Below are positions 29,159 through 40,167 of a stretch of 64,000 bases of DNA, one piece after another. The number at the start of each line of letters is the position of its first letter. Within the stretch, counting starts at the first letter, position 1. The notes beneath the pieces were generated by a model that saw only the letters and a program-made list of their open reading frames with translations, did no database searches and was not told where the DNA came from. Origin of the DNA: Nitrososphaeraceae archaeon (GTDB lineage Archaea; Thermoproteota; Nitrososphaeria; Nitrososphaerales; Nitrososphaeraceae); contig JALDRC010000004.1 of NCBI GenBank assembly GCA_031316115.1, forward strand, positions 1 to 64,000, read 5' to 3'. The position numbers were made by a program, and so were the translations under genes.

Positions 29159-29164
29159 ACTAAT
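29159..29164. repeat. right flank hexamer of IS481 copy 1 (ACTAAT)
   Basis: ACTAAT directly right of copy 1. It differs from the left flank ACTAGA but matches the flank of copy 2 at 43241-43246 (ATTAGT on the plus strand). Confidence 0.8.
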
Positions 29165-29194
29165 AATGACAATTTTCTTTGAGTACTTTAAATA

Positions 29195-29400
29195 AGGCTT
29201 TTCTACTTCTAAACTATTTATAATTCAGATAGGAAAAGAGCATTTCTGGTTATTGATATGGATTAAACCAATACATAGTTCTATCCTCGGATTCTATATC
29301 ACAGAAAAGAAATAGTATAACTGCTTAAATTTACCAGATCTCTTATTTCAAGATATGGAAAACATACCATCTAAAGTTATTTAGTAATTTACTATAGGAT
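29195..29400 (+). mobile_element. IS6-like internal fragment
   Basis: Encodes IQIGKEHFWLLIWIKPIHSS, then ILGFYIT and a broken RYGKHTI region: the middle third of the IS6-like transposase. Neither end is present. The remaining DNA to 29498 is AT-rich with no gene. Confidence 0.6.
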
Positions 29401-29498
29401 AATACTTCTCAGTATGTAGTAAAATATTATTAAATTTCCTTAGGAGATTGAATTTTTTTTTATTAAGCAGAACTGATTTCAATACTATTATATATCTA

Positions 29499-30296
29499 TT
29501 ATTTTTTGTATATCCCTATTAAATACCCACTCCAGAACCTAGAATTAATTTTTTTCAAACAATTCAATTTAGAAGAAAAACTCAATATCAGTCCTTTAAC
29601 AATGAAATTCAGAAAACGATTAGTCAAATTATTTTTTTCTATTTTTAGCATTATTCTTGGATCAAAACCGCCAATATAACCTTTAAACAATGGTATCAAG
29701 TTCAATTCATTTTCGAACTTTTTCCAGTTATTAATTTTCATTGAATTTGTGTTATGCATAGCTAAAAGCTGGGGTGCAGTTTTTTTGAGAAATAAGCTAT
29801 ATATGCCTCCTAGATTAGGTACTCCCAACAAAAGAATCCCGCCAGGTTTTAAGAGTTCGGTATGTTTTTTTACTACAATATTAAGGTCATCAAAATGTTC
29901 TACAAAACCCAATGAATAGACTATATCAAACAATTGCATATCTTTATTGAAATTCTCAGAAAATAGATCTCTCTCATAAACTTTTATTGGAAATCCTGCC
30001 GCTTGCATATTCTCAATTGTTTGCTCATTGCCAATCTTTGAATAATCCAGTGAATGAAGATGATATTTGAATTTCTTTGCCATATATATTAAATAATGAC
30101 CTGGCGATCCACCAATTTCTAATATATGAAAGCTTGAATTTTCAGGTAAATATTTATCAAAGATATTTAGTATTGAATTGACTGTTGACATCCGTGTTGT
30201 TCGTTTAATTTCTGATACTTTACCATTCCGGGCTTTCCAATAATTTTTCCAATAGTTATCCCAGAATTCTTTTTCAGTAAGTTTGTTGGTATTCAT
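29499..30296 (-). CDS. class I SAM-dependent methyltransferase
   Basis: 265 residues. SAM-binding motif I is LEIGGSPGHYL at 59-69, the acidic residue after beta2 is in LHSLDYSKIG, and motif post-I/IV is FDIVYSLGFVEHFDD. LLKPGGILLLGVPN is motif VI. The protein begins with KEFWDNYWKNYWK, as in methyltransferases acting on sugars or lipids. It lies in the same block as two epimerases and a glycosyltransferase, so modification of a surface glycan is a reasonable guess, not shown. Confidence 0.85.
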   Translation of the reverse strand: MNTNKLTEKEFWDNYWKNYWKARNGKVSEIKRTTRMSTVNSILNIFDKYLPENSSFHILEIGGSPGHYLIYMAKKFKYHLHSLDYSKIGNEQTIENMQAAGFPIKVYERDLFSENFNKDMQLFDIVYSLGFVEHFDDLNIVVKKHTELLKPGGILLLGVPNLGGIYSLFLKKTAPQLLAMHNTNSMKINNWKKFENELNLIPLFKGYIGGFDPRIMLKIEKNNLTNRFLNFIVKGLILSFSSKLNCLKKINSRFWSGYLIGIYKK

Positions 30297-30479
30297 CTAT
30301 GGACGTCCTATTTAACCGATGTTCAATTTAAATATATGTTATAGATATTTTGCTTATTTTAACAAAATCTACACTTATTTTTCATTACAATCAATGAGTT
30401 ATTAGCTGAGTAGAGTATATTATTCTATAGTTAACTAGATAGAAAATATATATATAGTTTAGTCATATATTCACTCTTT

Positions 30480-30660
30480 TTCTGTATTTGCTATCAATCA
30501 GGACAAATTTTATCCACTAGATGGTGTGTTCTAGTATTATTAGATGTCTATTATGTCTTTTTGATGTTTTTCCTTTCTCTTTTGGTATATTCACTATGAT
30601 GTTCCTTATTTGGTCGTAATATAACTCATCAGTAAATCCTTTTCTAATTGGGGGTTAAAC
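30480..30660 (-). pseudogene. decayed transposase-like fragment
   Basis: Minus-strand frame reads RKGFTDELYYDQIRNIIVNI, then EKGKTSKRHNRHLIILEHTI before a stop. The order 'lT-eqy-xI..., KG-R-skxxxR-xin' resembles the N-terminus of IS4/IS5-type transposases. There is no catalytic part and no ends. From 30661 to 31592 only scattered coding-like pieces remain (for example LGQVLLKLPEFGFDLPSNRI near 31230-31290), with no assignable gene. Confidence 0.3.
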
Positions 30661-31592
30661 AATATCAGAATAATTTTCTACTCGTGGGGGAGGTGTTATC
30701 AAATTTTCGTATTTGTAAAATTCAAAATCAGATTTGTTATTTATATTGTTAATTTGCTTTATCCAATATTCTTCATTCTTTATTTATTATGTATTGTGTC
30801 CTTAGAATATTAACCTTCAACTTACCTTAACATTTTCCTATCTTGTTTTTAGATCTCTTAATCTCCTTTTCCTGTTGAATATATGAATTCTTAAAATACT
30901 ATAAAGTATATTTCTAATTTTCCTGTATTTCTCACCATGCTCATAATATTGTAGGACTCTAATATAATGGAATAAGCCTTTTTGCTAGGAGTTATATATA
31001 TCGTATATCTATATATCAATTGCTTTGATCTGGAACAAATAACAAAACAGAATGTGTAATTGTTATGTAACATATATCGTAGAGAAGTTAAGAAATCCGT
31101 TTCATATCAGATTGTATATTTGAAATGTCTTCCTGGCCCTGTATTTGATGTTTTCGCATTTCATTTTGATAAATAGTTTATCTTTTATTCTCTGTATCTA
31201 TATTCTATTACTTGGTAAATCAAATCCAAATTCAGGTAATTTTAATAAAACCTGACCAAGACTGGTTTTAGATAACATTGCAGAATTGAGCGATTATGGA
31301 TTGAAAATATCTAATAAATGAAAGATTATTTAATCTTACTAATTATAAAAAAATCTATTTATGATTGTTAAATATAAATTTGTTAATTATACAATTGGCG
31401 TCATATCTCTTATTGTATATAAAAATTTGACAAATCTTTGTACTAAAAGAGTTATTATTTCATTTAATAAATCATAAAAAATTAGATAAATTTGAGTTAT
31501 AATTTAAATACGAAATAATTTGGTTGAATAGAGGTACAATTAATATATGCTAAAGTTATAAATTATGACATAAATTTAGGATAAAATATAAC

Positions 31593-32489
31593 ATGGTCAA
31601 CATATTTAATATACTTATTACTGGTAGCAAAGGTTTTGTAGGGGAAAATATTTGTAAAAGTTCCTTTAATAATAAATATAATTTAATAACAGATAATCAC
31701 AAAGATGATCAAATAAATGATATAACAAAATTAGAATATTTCGATAATTTTAGTGATAAAATAGACTTAATAATTCACCTCGCTGCAAAAACCTCAATAA
31801 ATGATTCATTAAACAATCCTTATGAAACTTATTATAAAAATATAGTAGGTACTTTAAATCTACTTGAATTTGCTAAACGAAAAAATATAACCAATATTAT
31901 TTTTTTAAGTACATATGTATATGGAAAACCACAATATCTTCCAATAGACGAAAATCATCCTATTAATCCTCATTCTCCTTATAATAAAAGTAAAATAATA
32001 GCTGAAAGTTTATGCGAAGATTATTCGAAAATCTTTGGAATTGATATTGTTATTTTGAGGCCATTTTATTTATATGGTTATAATAGAAAAAAAAACACAT
32101 TGATTAGTTCTATTTTGGATCAAATTAATACTAATAAAATAATAAAACTTAGTAATAAAAAAACTAGCAGAGATTTCCTGTACATTAGTGACTTTATTGA
32201 ATTATTAAATAATATAGTAAATGCATTCCCGTCAGGGTATAATATCTATAATGTTGGATCTGGTACAAGCTATACTTTAACGGAAATATCCATGAGAATT
32301 GCTAATTTATTAAATAAAAAAGTACGGATCTGCTATGACGAGTCAATACGCAAACAAGATATAAATGAGATGGTTGCTGATATAACCAAAATATCTAAAG
32401 ATTTTGATTGGAAACCTAAAATAGATATTGACCAGGGCCTATCATTAACAATAAAAAGAAGTAACGATGAAAAAGAGAACGGTAAGTAA
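31593..32489 (+). CDS. NAD-dependent sugar epimerase/dehydratase (extended SDR)
   Basis: 298 residues. Nucleotide-binding motif GSKGFVG at 11-17, HLAAKTS after beta4, catalytic Ser/Thr in STYVYG at 106-111, Y130-x3-K134 (YNKSK) and LRPFYLYG. This is the UDP-glucose 4-epimerase-like branch of extended SDRs. It is shorter than GalE proper (about 320-340) and has a reduced first 40 residues. It presumably makes a nucleotide sugar for surface glycan assembly together with the enzyme at 35186 and the glycosyltransferase at 33061. Confidence 0.85.
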   Translation: MVNIFNILITGSKGFVGENICKSSFNNKYNLITDNHKDDQINDITKLEYFDNFSDKIDLIIHLAAKTSINDSLNNPYETYYKNIVGTLNLLEFAKRKNITNIIFLSTYVYGKPQYLPIDENHPINPHSPYNKSKIIAESLCEDYSKIFGIDIVILRPFYLYGYNRKKNTLISSILDQINTNKIIKLSNKKTSRDFLYISDFIELLNNIVNAFPSGYNIYNVGSGTSYTLTEISMRIANLLNKKVRICYDESIRKQDINEMVADITKISKDFDWKPKIDIDQGLSLTIKRSNDEKENGK

Positions 32490-33060
32490 CTACCCATTTT
32501 CAACGTTATAATATATAAATGATTATAAAAGAATTAAAACGAAATAGATAAAGAATCAATTGTATATTCTTAGAATTAGTTTATTTTTTATTTCTAACAC
32601 TCCCTAATGCAATCACCGTTTCCATATCTATCCCAGTACTCTGACTAGTATCTATGATCATCAAAATCAATAAACAACTTAAATTCTGATGCCATATTGG
32701 TATAAATTACAAAATGTATAAAAATTATATCTGGTCTTATTTTATTCTCTTGTTGAATTGCTTTTTATTTACAAGAACAATAGTAAGGTAATCCTCCTAT
32801 GAAATAGTTAGTTCACTCCAGATTATAAATTTTTGAAAAAAAATTTGAATCATAAAATTTCTCATACTAGTTCTTTACTTTTAAAAATGCTTTTTCTTAT
32901 TTCCAAGCAGTAAGAGAACTTTCAGAATAAAGGAATATTCATTTAAGCCAAAACAAAGGGTCGACTATAAAGGAACTGATAAATAAGAAATAAAAAAAAG
33001 ATTTAGTATGACAGTAATAGATTAGTAAAAAACAAATTTAACTTACAAATGTATTGCATT
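32490..33060. other. intergenic, nothing recognised
   Basis: 571 bp of AT-rich DNA without a supported gene; some stretches near 32600-32720 look like old coding debris that I could not assign. Confidence 0.4.
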
Positions 33061-33951
33061 GTGAAAATAGCTCATATTAATAATACATCTGGACTTGGCA
33101 CAAAAATTTCAAAAGAGCAAGAAAAAAAATATAATCACCAGACCAAGGTTTTCGTTTTTAGTGATATTGTATCCAAACAATTTGGAGGTGAAAAATATAA
33201 TTATAATTCAAGATTTTCAAAATTTAAATTTTTCAATGAAATAAAAAATTTCGATGTTTGGCATTATCATTATCCATATGGATCATTAAAGTCTAGTTTA
33301 GAAAAAAAGAAAAATAAGGACAATAATAAAATTTTGATAAAGCATTATCATGGTTCGGACTTGCGTGGAAAATTTGAAGATGAGCAATGTTTTGTTTCAA
33401 CTCCAGATCTCTTAAAATTTGCACCAAATGGCATATGGATTCCTATTGCTATTGATGTAGATGAAATACTCAGGTATGATAAAAGACTGAAAAGGAACAA
33501 CGAGGTTAAAAAAATTGCACATTATCCATATTATAAAATCAGAAAAACACATGGAGATAACTATAGTAAGACACTTAATATAATCAAGAATGAATACAAC
33601 TGTGAGATTGTAGAAATTATTAATGTTAAACATAACGAGGCAATATCCCTAATTTCTGAATGTGATATTGTAATAGGGAAAATCATGCCAGAAATGGGAT
33701 GGTTTAGTACATTTGAATTAGAAGGAATGTTACTAGGAAAACCGGTTATTGCATATGTTTCTAATGGATTATATGAAAAATATAAACCACCAATATACAT
33801 AACAACAAAAGATACTTTTGAAAAGGATCTTGTTAATCTATTAGAAGATGAGAAAATGCAAAAAAAATTAGCTGTAGAGGGAAAGACATATGTTTGTAAT
33901 ATGCATGCAGTAGACAAAGTTGTAGATATGATAGAAAGATACTATAGATAA
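33061..33951 (+). CDS. glycosyltransferase (GT-B, group 1-like)
   Basis: 296 residues from GTG 33061, which gives the typical start (V/M)KIAHINNTSGLG; an in-frame ATG lies 12 nt upstream at 33049. The N-terminal part has WHYHYPYG and KHYHGSDLRG, the C-terminal part has GKIMPEMGWFSTFELEGMLLGKPVIAY, the donor-site loop of GT4-like enzymes, then KDLVNLLEDEKMQKKLAVEG. The acceptor and sugar are unknown. It is flanked by two epimerase genes in the same orientation, forming the core of a small glycan locus. Confidence 0.8.
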   Translation: MKIAHINNTSGLGTKISKEQEKKYNHQTKVFVFSDIVSKQFGGEKYNYNSRFSKFKFFNEIKNFDVWHYHYPYGSLKSSLEKKKNKDNNKILIKHYHGSDLRGKFEDEQCFVSTPDLLKFAPNGIWIPIAIDVDEILRYDKRLKRNNEVKKIAHYPYYKIRKTHGDNYSKTLNIIKNEYNCEIVEIINVKHNEAISLISECDIVIGKIMPEMGWFSTFELEGMLLGKPVIAYVSNGLYEKYKPPIYITTKDTFEKDLVNLLEDEKMQKKLAVEGKTYVCNMHAVDKVVDMIERYYR

Positions 33952-35185
33952 TTCTACATTTGTCAAATTTCTGTAATTAAAAATTATCAATCCGCTAATC
34001 AATTTATTTATTAATTATGTTCCAAGCATGTATTTGATTGCTTTGGATTGTCTTTGTTAGTTTTACAATTATGATGTACGAGTATCTGATATAGAATCTC
34101 TGAAAATAGTAAGCACACAGCACATCCCATTTTTACAATATTCTCTTTATGTAATAGATTTATCCTAAAGAAGGTTGTATGTGTTTTATGAATTATTCAT
34201 TTGAAGTACCTCTGAGGGAATAAATAGTATGTCCGAGGTTATATTCTTAATATTCCCTCTCTTTTATCTTGTCTGAAGATATATTTCGATATTATCTTAC
34301 ACAACATATCAACAGAATAAACAAATGTTCCATGATTGTTCAAATCATGATCATAATTTGCCATCTATAAAGTTCTTTTATTGTCAAAACAGACCTTTGA
34401 TCCTATTATTTATTATAAATAGGAGTCTAGTATATATGCAGTTGTAAACTCAATCACCAGAAATACAAGAATAGAACCTATAGTTCTGTATCTGTGAAGT
34501 AATTTGTATCCAAATACTTAATTCTTTGCGTGACTGAATTCCTACACTCTTTCAGTATCGGAACCAGAACATGGTAATACTTTTTTCATAAGATATATTG
34601 TAATATATAGGATCTTTAACTTTACAATATTACTCCATGTTTCTAGAATAGACAAAACTGTTATGTGACCATCAACAAAAAAGTTAATGTATTGCAATAG
34701 ATCTATTTTTAATATCTTTAGATATTACAGAAGTGCATCAAATGTATATCTTGGTTTTTTGGATAGTCCAATTCCTTTATTTATCTTCCCATTTTGCGTT
34801 ATTTCAATTGGACTGCATTTATGGAAAACTCTATGTGAATCTAATTTAAAGCAAAGCTATATTTATAAGATCTCATAAAAGTTGGAGGATAAACATACCG
34901 TCTAACAAATCTCGTTTCTTCTCTTGCTGTTATATTGACAACAAAACAAACTAACCAATATAAAACTCCATTTAGAACAAAGCAGATCTTTTATTCTGTG
35001 GTACTTAGATTTGGATTATAGTTTTCACAAAGACACCATACAACGATAGCCTAACTTTATTTCTTATGAAACAAGAATAATTATGACAAAGCCTAATATG
35101 ATCATAATGGTTTTTTAAAGTATTTTAGATTTTTTTACATAAAGAGAAAATATTTTAATTGCCTATTATCTCTATTTTCAGAAGT
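33952..35185. other. 1.2-kb intergenic, unassigned debris
   Basis: No gene can be supported. A 63-codon frame at 34687-34878 is hydrophobic but lacks a ribosome binding site, and its neighbourhood has the look of decayed DNA. No IS6 or IS481 ends were seen here. Confidence 0.4.
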
Positions 35186-36154
35186 ATGAAAATTCTTATT
35201 ACGGGAGCTGCCGGTTTTTTGGGAAGTCATTTATCCGAAAAATATGTAGGGGAAGGACACACAGTATATGGGATTGATAACATTAGTAATGGAAATTTGA
35301 ATAACATTCGAACTCTTTTACATAAAAAGAATTTTAAATTCATTTATGATGATATCAGAAAAAGTGATATATATACTAAAATTCCAAATGACCTAGATGC
35401 AGTTATCCATCTAGCTGCTCAAATTCATGTGGACAGATCAATTGTTAATCCTGAAGAAACTTTTGAAATAAATGTAAATGGGACATTAAAGATATTGGAA
35501 TATTGCCGAACTAATGATATCGATAAAATCTTGTTTGCATCTACAAGTGAGGTATATGGTTCAGCACAATATGTACCAATGGATGAAAAACATATCCTTG
35601 GTGCACAACATCCATATGGAGTAAGCAAAATAGCTGCAGATAGACTTTGTTATACATACAATGAAACATATGATCTAGGAGTAGATATAATTAGATGTTT
35701 TAATTTTTATGGACCTAGACAAAAAGATACTGGTTATGGTGGAGTAATCGCGATTTTTATCAACAGAGTGTTACAGAATAAACCTCCTCTGATATATGGA
35801 AGTGGCGAACAGACAAGAGACTACACTTACATTAGTGATGTAATAAATGCATATGATTTAATTCTTAAAACCAAAGGTAATCCGGGCAAAAATGGAATAA
35901 ATTTCGGTTCAGGAAGCGAGATATCTGTAAATAAAATAGCAGAAGTAATTATAGATAAATCTGGGATGAACAATAACCAGAAATTGAAACCCCAATACTT
36001 AGAATCGCGTCCTGTTGAAGTTCAAAGATTATTTGCTGATATAACTCGCTCAAAAGAATTATTGAATTTTAAACCTATGATATCATTTGAAAACGGAATC
36101 GAAATGTTAATTGAATGGTATAAAAACTTCAAATCAGAATTATGGACGTTTTGA
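35186..36154 (+). CDS. NAD-dependent epimerase/dehydratase (GalE/RmlB-like SDR)
   Basis: 322 residues from ATG 35186; the frame is open upstream to a TTG at 35159, but MKILITGAAGFLG is the family start. Motifs: GAAGFLG at 7-13, D31-N32 after beta2, HLAAQIHVDRS, S119-T-S-EVYG and Y144-x3-K148. RCFNFYGPRQ and GSGEQTRDYTYISDV are typical of UDP-sugar 4-epimerases and related dehydratases. It is full length, unlike the shorter SDR at 31593. Together they point to at least two nucleotide-sugar conversions. Confidence 0.92.
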   Translation: MKILITGAAGFLGSHLSEKYVGEGHTVYGIDNISNGNLNNIRTLLHKKNFKFIYDDIRKSDIYTKIPNDLDAVIHLAAQIHVDRSIVNPEETFEINVNGTLKILEYCRTNDIDKILFASTSEVYGSAQYVPMDEKHILGAQHPYGVSKIAADRLCYTYNETYDLGVDIIRCFNFYGPRQKDTGYGGVIAIFINRVLQNKPPLIYGSGEQTRDYTYISDVINAYDLILKTKGNPGKNGINFGSGSEISVNKIAEVIIDKSGMNNNQKLKPQYLESRPVEVQRLFADITRSKELLNFKPMISFENGIEMLIEWYKNFKSELWTF

Positions 36155-36670
36155 GGAAATCCTAATTTTGTTAATTTTATGTAACTATTAATAAATTGAA
36201 AATCATTATAAATTTAACTATAAATTTATTTACTAATTTTGCAGAGTATAAATATTTTCAATCATCGATTTCAATATTTTCTAGAATTTAATTATCGCTT
36301 CTTTTTCAATCTAACAATTTGATAAAAGGTATGATAATACTTGAATATCCTAAATACCAATTTTGTAAATGAATCACTTTACCTTACCTACGGATCGAAT
36401 AAATAGAAGAATATTTGAAATAGGATATTGGGTTGTATCCTCCGTTGGATAGGATTCTACTACATTGTGTATTGCTATTATAAGAAACTTAAATTAAAGG
36501 AAATATTCAAAATATATTAAATCCTTAAGAACTTTTCTAAGGAAAGAATAAAATCGATAGAGGTATAAAACTCAATTTCACCTTAGCAAAATAAATAGTC
36601 CAATTTATACGATAGATTAAAAACTTAAAAAAAATAAAGTTTTGAGATTTAAAAACTAATCAAAAAAAAT
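36155..36670. other. intergenic, nothing recognised
   Basis: 516 bp between two convergent genes, AT-rich, no supported feature. Confidence 0.45.
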
Positions 36671-37366
36671 TCAAGACCTTACTTTCCCTCTACTTCGATC
36701 GTAAAGAATCTTGTTCTTGTTTGCTGCAACGTGATCCATTACCGGTTCTTTGTCATTAAGTGTTATTTTTTCAGGTGTTTCTTGACTTGTTGTCGTATCA
36801 CCAGAAAATGTAGGACTGTGATCTTGTAGATTTCTATCATTTAATTCATTCTGTACTAACTCTCTTACTTGACTTGCAGTAACAATCACTTTTTCTGGCT
36901 CGTTCTTTTGTTTTATTTTTGTTTTTTGTTTAGTTGAAACTAATGAAGAAGATCTCTTTTGTTTTTGGTTTTGTTGTTGTTGCTTCTTATCTGTTGGTAT
37001 TTTCTTCTCTGTAGTTCTTCCTGTTGATTTATTTTGAACGGATTTTGTTATTTTCTTTGTAACTGATTTTGCTATGTCTTTTGCTACAGGAAATGAAACG
37101 CCTGCCCTACTTACAGTTTTAGTAAGCCTATCTGTATCAAATTTTTCCTCTCTACCAGTTGATCTTTTTACATAGATAGATTTACTCCCTTTAGAATTGA
37201 TTTTTGATTTAGTATCTGTAGTATTTTTAGTTTTTTTGGTTTTATGGCTATTTGGAAAATTAGAAGTTAAATTAGATTTTGATACTTGTTTCTTTTTGTT
37301 CTTGGTATTATTTTTTACTTTTTTTTCTTTTCCACTATTTTTTTGTTTTGAAGTCTTTTTTATCAA
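36671..37366 (-). CDS. Lys-rich protein with a split ATP-cone domain
   Basis: 231 residues, strongly basic. Residues 1-62 are a Lys/Asn/Ser-rich disordered tail. Residues about 63-106 (YVKRSTGREEKFDTDRLTKT and onward, SRAGVSFPVAKDIAKSVTKK) match the first two-thirds of an ATP-cone (PF03477). Residues 107-159 are a Gln/Lys-rich insert, and 160-179 (VIVTASQVRELVQNELNDRN) match the ATP-cone's last helices. ATP-cones sense nucleotide level in NrdR and ribonucleotide reductases. There is no zinc ribbon or reductase here. The basic tail suggests nucleic-acid binding. Confidence 0.65.
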   Translation of the reverse strand: MIKKTSKQKNSGKEKKVKNNTKNKKKQVSKSNLTSNFPNSHKTKKTKNTTDTKSKINSKGSKSIYVKRSTGREEKFDTDRLTKTVSRAGVSFPVAKDIAKSVTKKITKSVQNKSTGRTTEKKIPTDKKQQQQNQKQKRSSSLVSTKQKTKIKQKNEPEKVIVTASQVRELVQNELNDRNLQDHSPTFSGDTTTSQETPEKITLNDKEPVMDHVAANKNKILYDRSRGKVRS

Positions 37367-38801
37367 TTTTACTTATTATTATAAATTATATTAATTGCAA
37401 ATTTAAGTATTTTTAAAAATAATGTTTATTTATTTTAAAATTAACATTGTCAATATATTGCTAATTAGAAGTCTCAATTTAGAATGAATTCATTCAATAT
37501 AATTTGAGAAATAATATGTATTACATATAATAGTAACTCAATTTAGATAATATGATCTCCGCTCAAAATATATTGCAAGGACTGTAATAAAAATTGTCAG
37601 AACAATCAAAGTGAAACCATTATTAATGGATAAACCTATTAAAAATTAATAAATTCCATTTTCTTGCTTTCCACATCAAGTAGTTTTTTAATACAATGTT
37701 TTTTGATATGTTTAGAAATTTTAACAGAACCATATAAGAAGTAATAACGTTACAATTATTGGTATTCACGATATTGAAATTCAACTTTGATTAATTTATG
37801 GGAAAAGTCTTAATTATTCATAGATCAATTCAAATTGGTGATGCAGAGAACATTACTATCTAAAGTGAGCCTAACTAACATGATTTCCGTATTCAAGGCT
37901 TGATTTGAAGTCATTATATGCTCTTATTGATTGCTTCATCGAGAAGAATGACAGCTATAAAAGGTCTAAATACAGAATAAGCTTCATGTTCTGAATGCAA
38001 ATCTCTCAAAACATAGTGATGAATTGGATCATGTTGAATTTCACATTGATATGATGGATAGAATTCATGTCCGAGATTTAGATATCTGATCAGAATGATT
38101 ATCCAAGTTAGTTTTTGTTGAAGCAACATAACCCTTCAACTGGCGTTTGTTTATCGTTTTACCCATTGAAGAAAAAATACTAGATAAAATGATTGTTCTA
38201 CATCAATAAGATGCAATAAAAATAAGCTAGAGAGAAGCTAAGGAGATGGTGAATAAGATACAAAATGCGTGTAACTAAGGACAAAACCTAACCGATACCA
38301 ACAAAAATATTCATATATGTTGAACCAGAGGAAGTGTTCAAAGATAGAATCATCTGTTTTAGATTAATTAAAAAATTTATTTAGTTTATATGCTTCAACA
38401 TATTATAATTATTTCGCATTTACAAATGTTACATATTGATTAATAGTTTGGTCTGAATTACTCGAATACAAGTAACTATAGGAGCATAAGAGTAACATAC
38501 AACAACATCAGAATTCAAAATTCATTTTTCCAAAAGTGATATTCATCATATCCTTTAAACAAAACCTTTTCCATAAAACTGTTACATTAATTTTCCGAAA
38601 TGACCAGATCTTCAATTAAAGCAATATATCAAAACAAGAAAAAGAAAAAATGATAAAATTAAAGATTACCCATTCTCAGGTTATTTTCTGTCTAGATAAA
38701 TTAAAAGATATTTTTTCGATAATGAAGAAATAATCAAACTAAAGGAAAATGATATTGGAGGCATGAGTAATGCTACTACTATCTATCCTATAACATAAAA
38801 A
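37367..38801. other. 1.4-kb intergenic with unassigned debris
   Basis: A 71-codon minus-strand frame at 37914-38129 (containing HDPIHHYVLRDLHSEHEAYS) has a coding-like composition, but I recognise no family and see no clear start context. The rest shows no gene, RNA or IS end. Confidence 0.35.
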
Positions 38802-39545
38802 TTAGTCATCATCATCTTTATCAATACTTTGCAATTCAAAAGAATTAACTGTATTGTTTGCTGTGTTTAGATAAATAGAAAATTCTATTGGAATTGTTTC
38901 ATATTTTAATGCATATGCTTTATGAAGATGATCTTTTAATTCACTTTTTCCATTATCATCATCAATAACAGTCCAAATTTCCATTACCTTGATTGTTTTA
39001 TCCTTTTCTTTGCCAGTATTATCAGAATAGGTGTAAATTACTTTATATGCAGGTAATTCATCAACCATCACATTCGGATTAGATTCAATTATCTTAAAAT
39101 CAGTCAATTCTAATTTATATGAAGAGATTTTAGAATTGGTATATTGTGCTAAATCCATTTCATCTGGTAAATTATGAACACTTACAGCAAATCTTTTATC
39201 TGAATTATAACATAAAAATGTATTATTGCTGTTACTAACCATTGTCTTAATTTGATCTGATGGAATTTGTTTTAAAGTTGAGTTAGGGCAAAATATTACA
39301 ATCTTATTTATGCCAACCTCGTTATCATTTTTTATTTTCTTTTCAAATTCTTCAATTTTCCAAGTAGAAGGATATTCTATTTTTACTCCAAATATAGAAT
39401 TTTCATATTCCTTCATATTTTCTATTGACTCCTGAGCAAAAATTAATGGTGATGAGTTAATAATACAAAAAACTGTAAATAAAACAGCGACAAGAGCTAT
39501 AATTATATACTCTGCATTAGTTGGATGAGCGTATTTTTTTATCAT
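38802..39545 (-). CDS. membrane-anchored PsbP-like protein
   Basis: 247 residues. One N-terminal membrane helix (AEYIIIALVAVLFTVFCIIN) then an extracytoplasmic domain starting YENSIFGVKIEYPSTWKIEEF. The 'GVkIxYPxxWk' opening and the length are those of PsbP-like domains, frequent in thaumarchaeal exported proteins. The C-terminus is a run of Asp. Role unknown; no photosynthesis is implied. It is isolated, with its ATG at 39545. Confidence 0.75.
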   Translation of the reverse strand: MIKKYAHPTNAEYIIIALVAVLFTVFCIINSSPLIFAQESIENMKEYENSIFGVKIEYPSTWKIEEFEKKIKNDNEVGINKIVIFCPNSTLKQIPSDQIKTMVSNSNNTFLCYNSDKRFAVSVHNLPDEMDLAQYTNSKISSYKLELTDFKIIESNPNVMVDELPAYKVIYTYSDNTGKEKDKTIKVMEIWTVIDDDNGKSELKDHLHKAYALKYETIPIEFSIYLNTANNTVNSFELQSIDKDDDD

Positions 39546-39669
39546 ACTTCTGATAGTGAATTAGACAAGAATTTTAATCATTGCACTTTAAAATTTTCAT
39601 TCACTTGGTATTTATTGTTTGACCTCGTAGATTTGATAATGATCACAAAATTCAGTATATTCAACAAGC

Positions 39670-39960
39670 AATATTAACGAAAGAGCTTTAGCTATTACCT
39701 TTCTATTCTAATAATATATGTTGTTGAAATTTGTAGGAAATAGAACATCCGCTATTGCTGTAATGTATCCAGAGTATTTGTACTTTCTTGGTTTGAGTTT
39801 AAGGAATACGTCTAAAGCACTGGAACTGTTCAAGGATCAAAAAAGAAGTTAGGTTGTAGTTTGGAGGTGGATTCAATGATTTGGATCCTTTCAGATCTAT
39901 AAATAGAAAAGAGTTTCTGTATTCATCATCGAGGAAACAAACATTGAGCTTGTAGTAAAT
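39670..39960 (+). mobile_element. IS6-like 5' fragment
   Basis: The start part of the transposase is readable: YLYFLGLSLRNTSKALELFK and DQKRS, nearly identical to the intact copy at residues 21-45, then stops. The remaining two-thirds is missing. An adjacent left end, ACGAAAGAGCTTTAGCTAT, matches the intact element's end region. Confidence 0.7.
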
Positions 39961-40139
39961 ATTTTTAGCATATATATTGATATGAAATTGTACTCTAGTA
40001 TAGAACAAATGATCCCAGAGATTATTTATACTAGTATAGATAATACTGCTCTTAAATTGGAACGAATATTTTTATCCATCCTTTTCTTTGACTATCAAAA
40101 ATATTATATAAGTTGAACGCCCTACCAGATAAGGTTAAG

Positions 40140-40149
40140 TATTTAAAAA
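40140..40149 (+). promoter_or_regulatory. TATA box for 40168 gene
   Basis: TATTTAAAAA lies 19-28 nt before the TTG start at 40168, fitting a leaderless transcript. Confidence 0.45.
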
Positions 40150-40167
40150 AGATAAGAATTAATAGAA

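Noticed and set aside
34687-34878. 63-codon hydrophobic frame
   Set aside because: No ribosome binding site, no promoter, no family, and it lies in debris-like DNA.
37914-38129. 71-codon minus-strand frame
   Set aside because: Composition is coding-like, but there is no start context, no recognisable family and no intact neighbour; left as unassigned debris.
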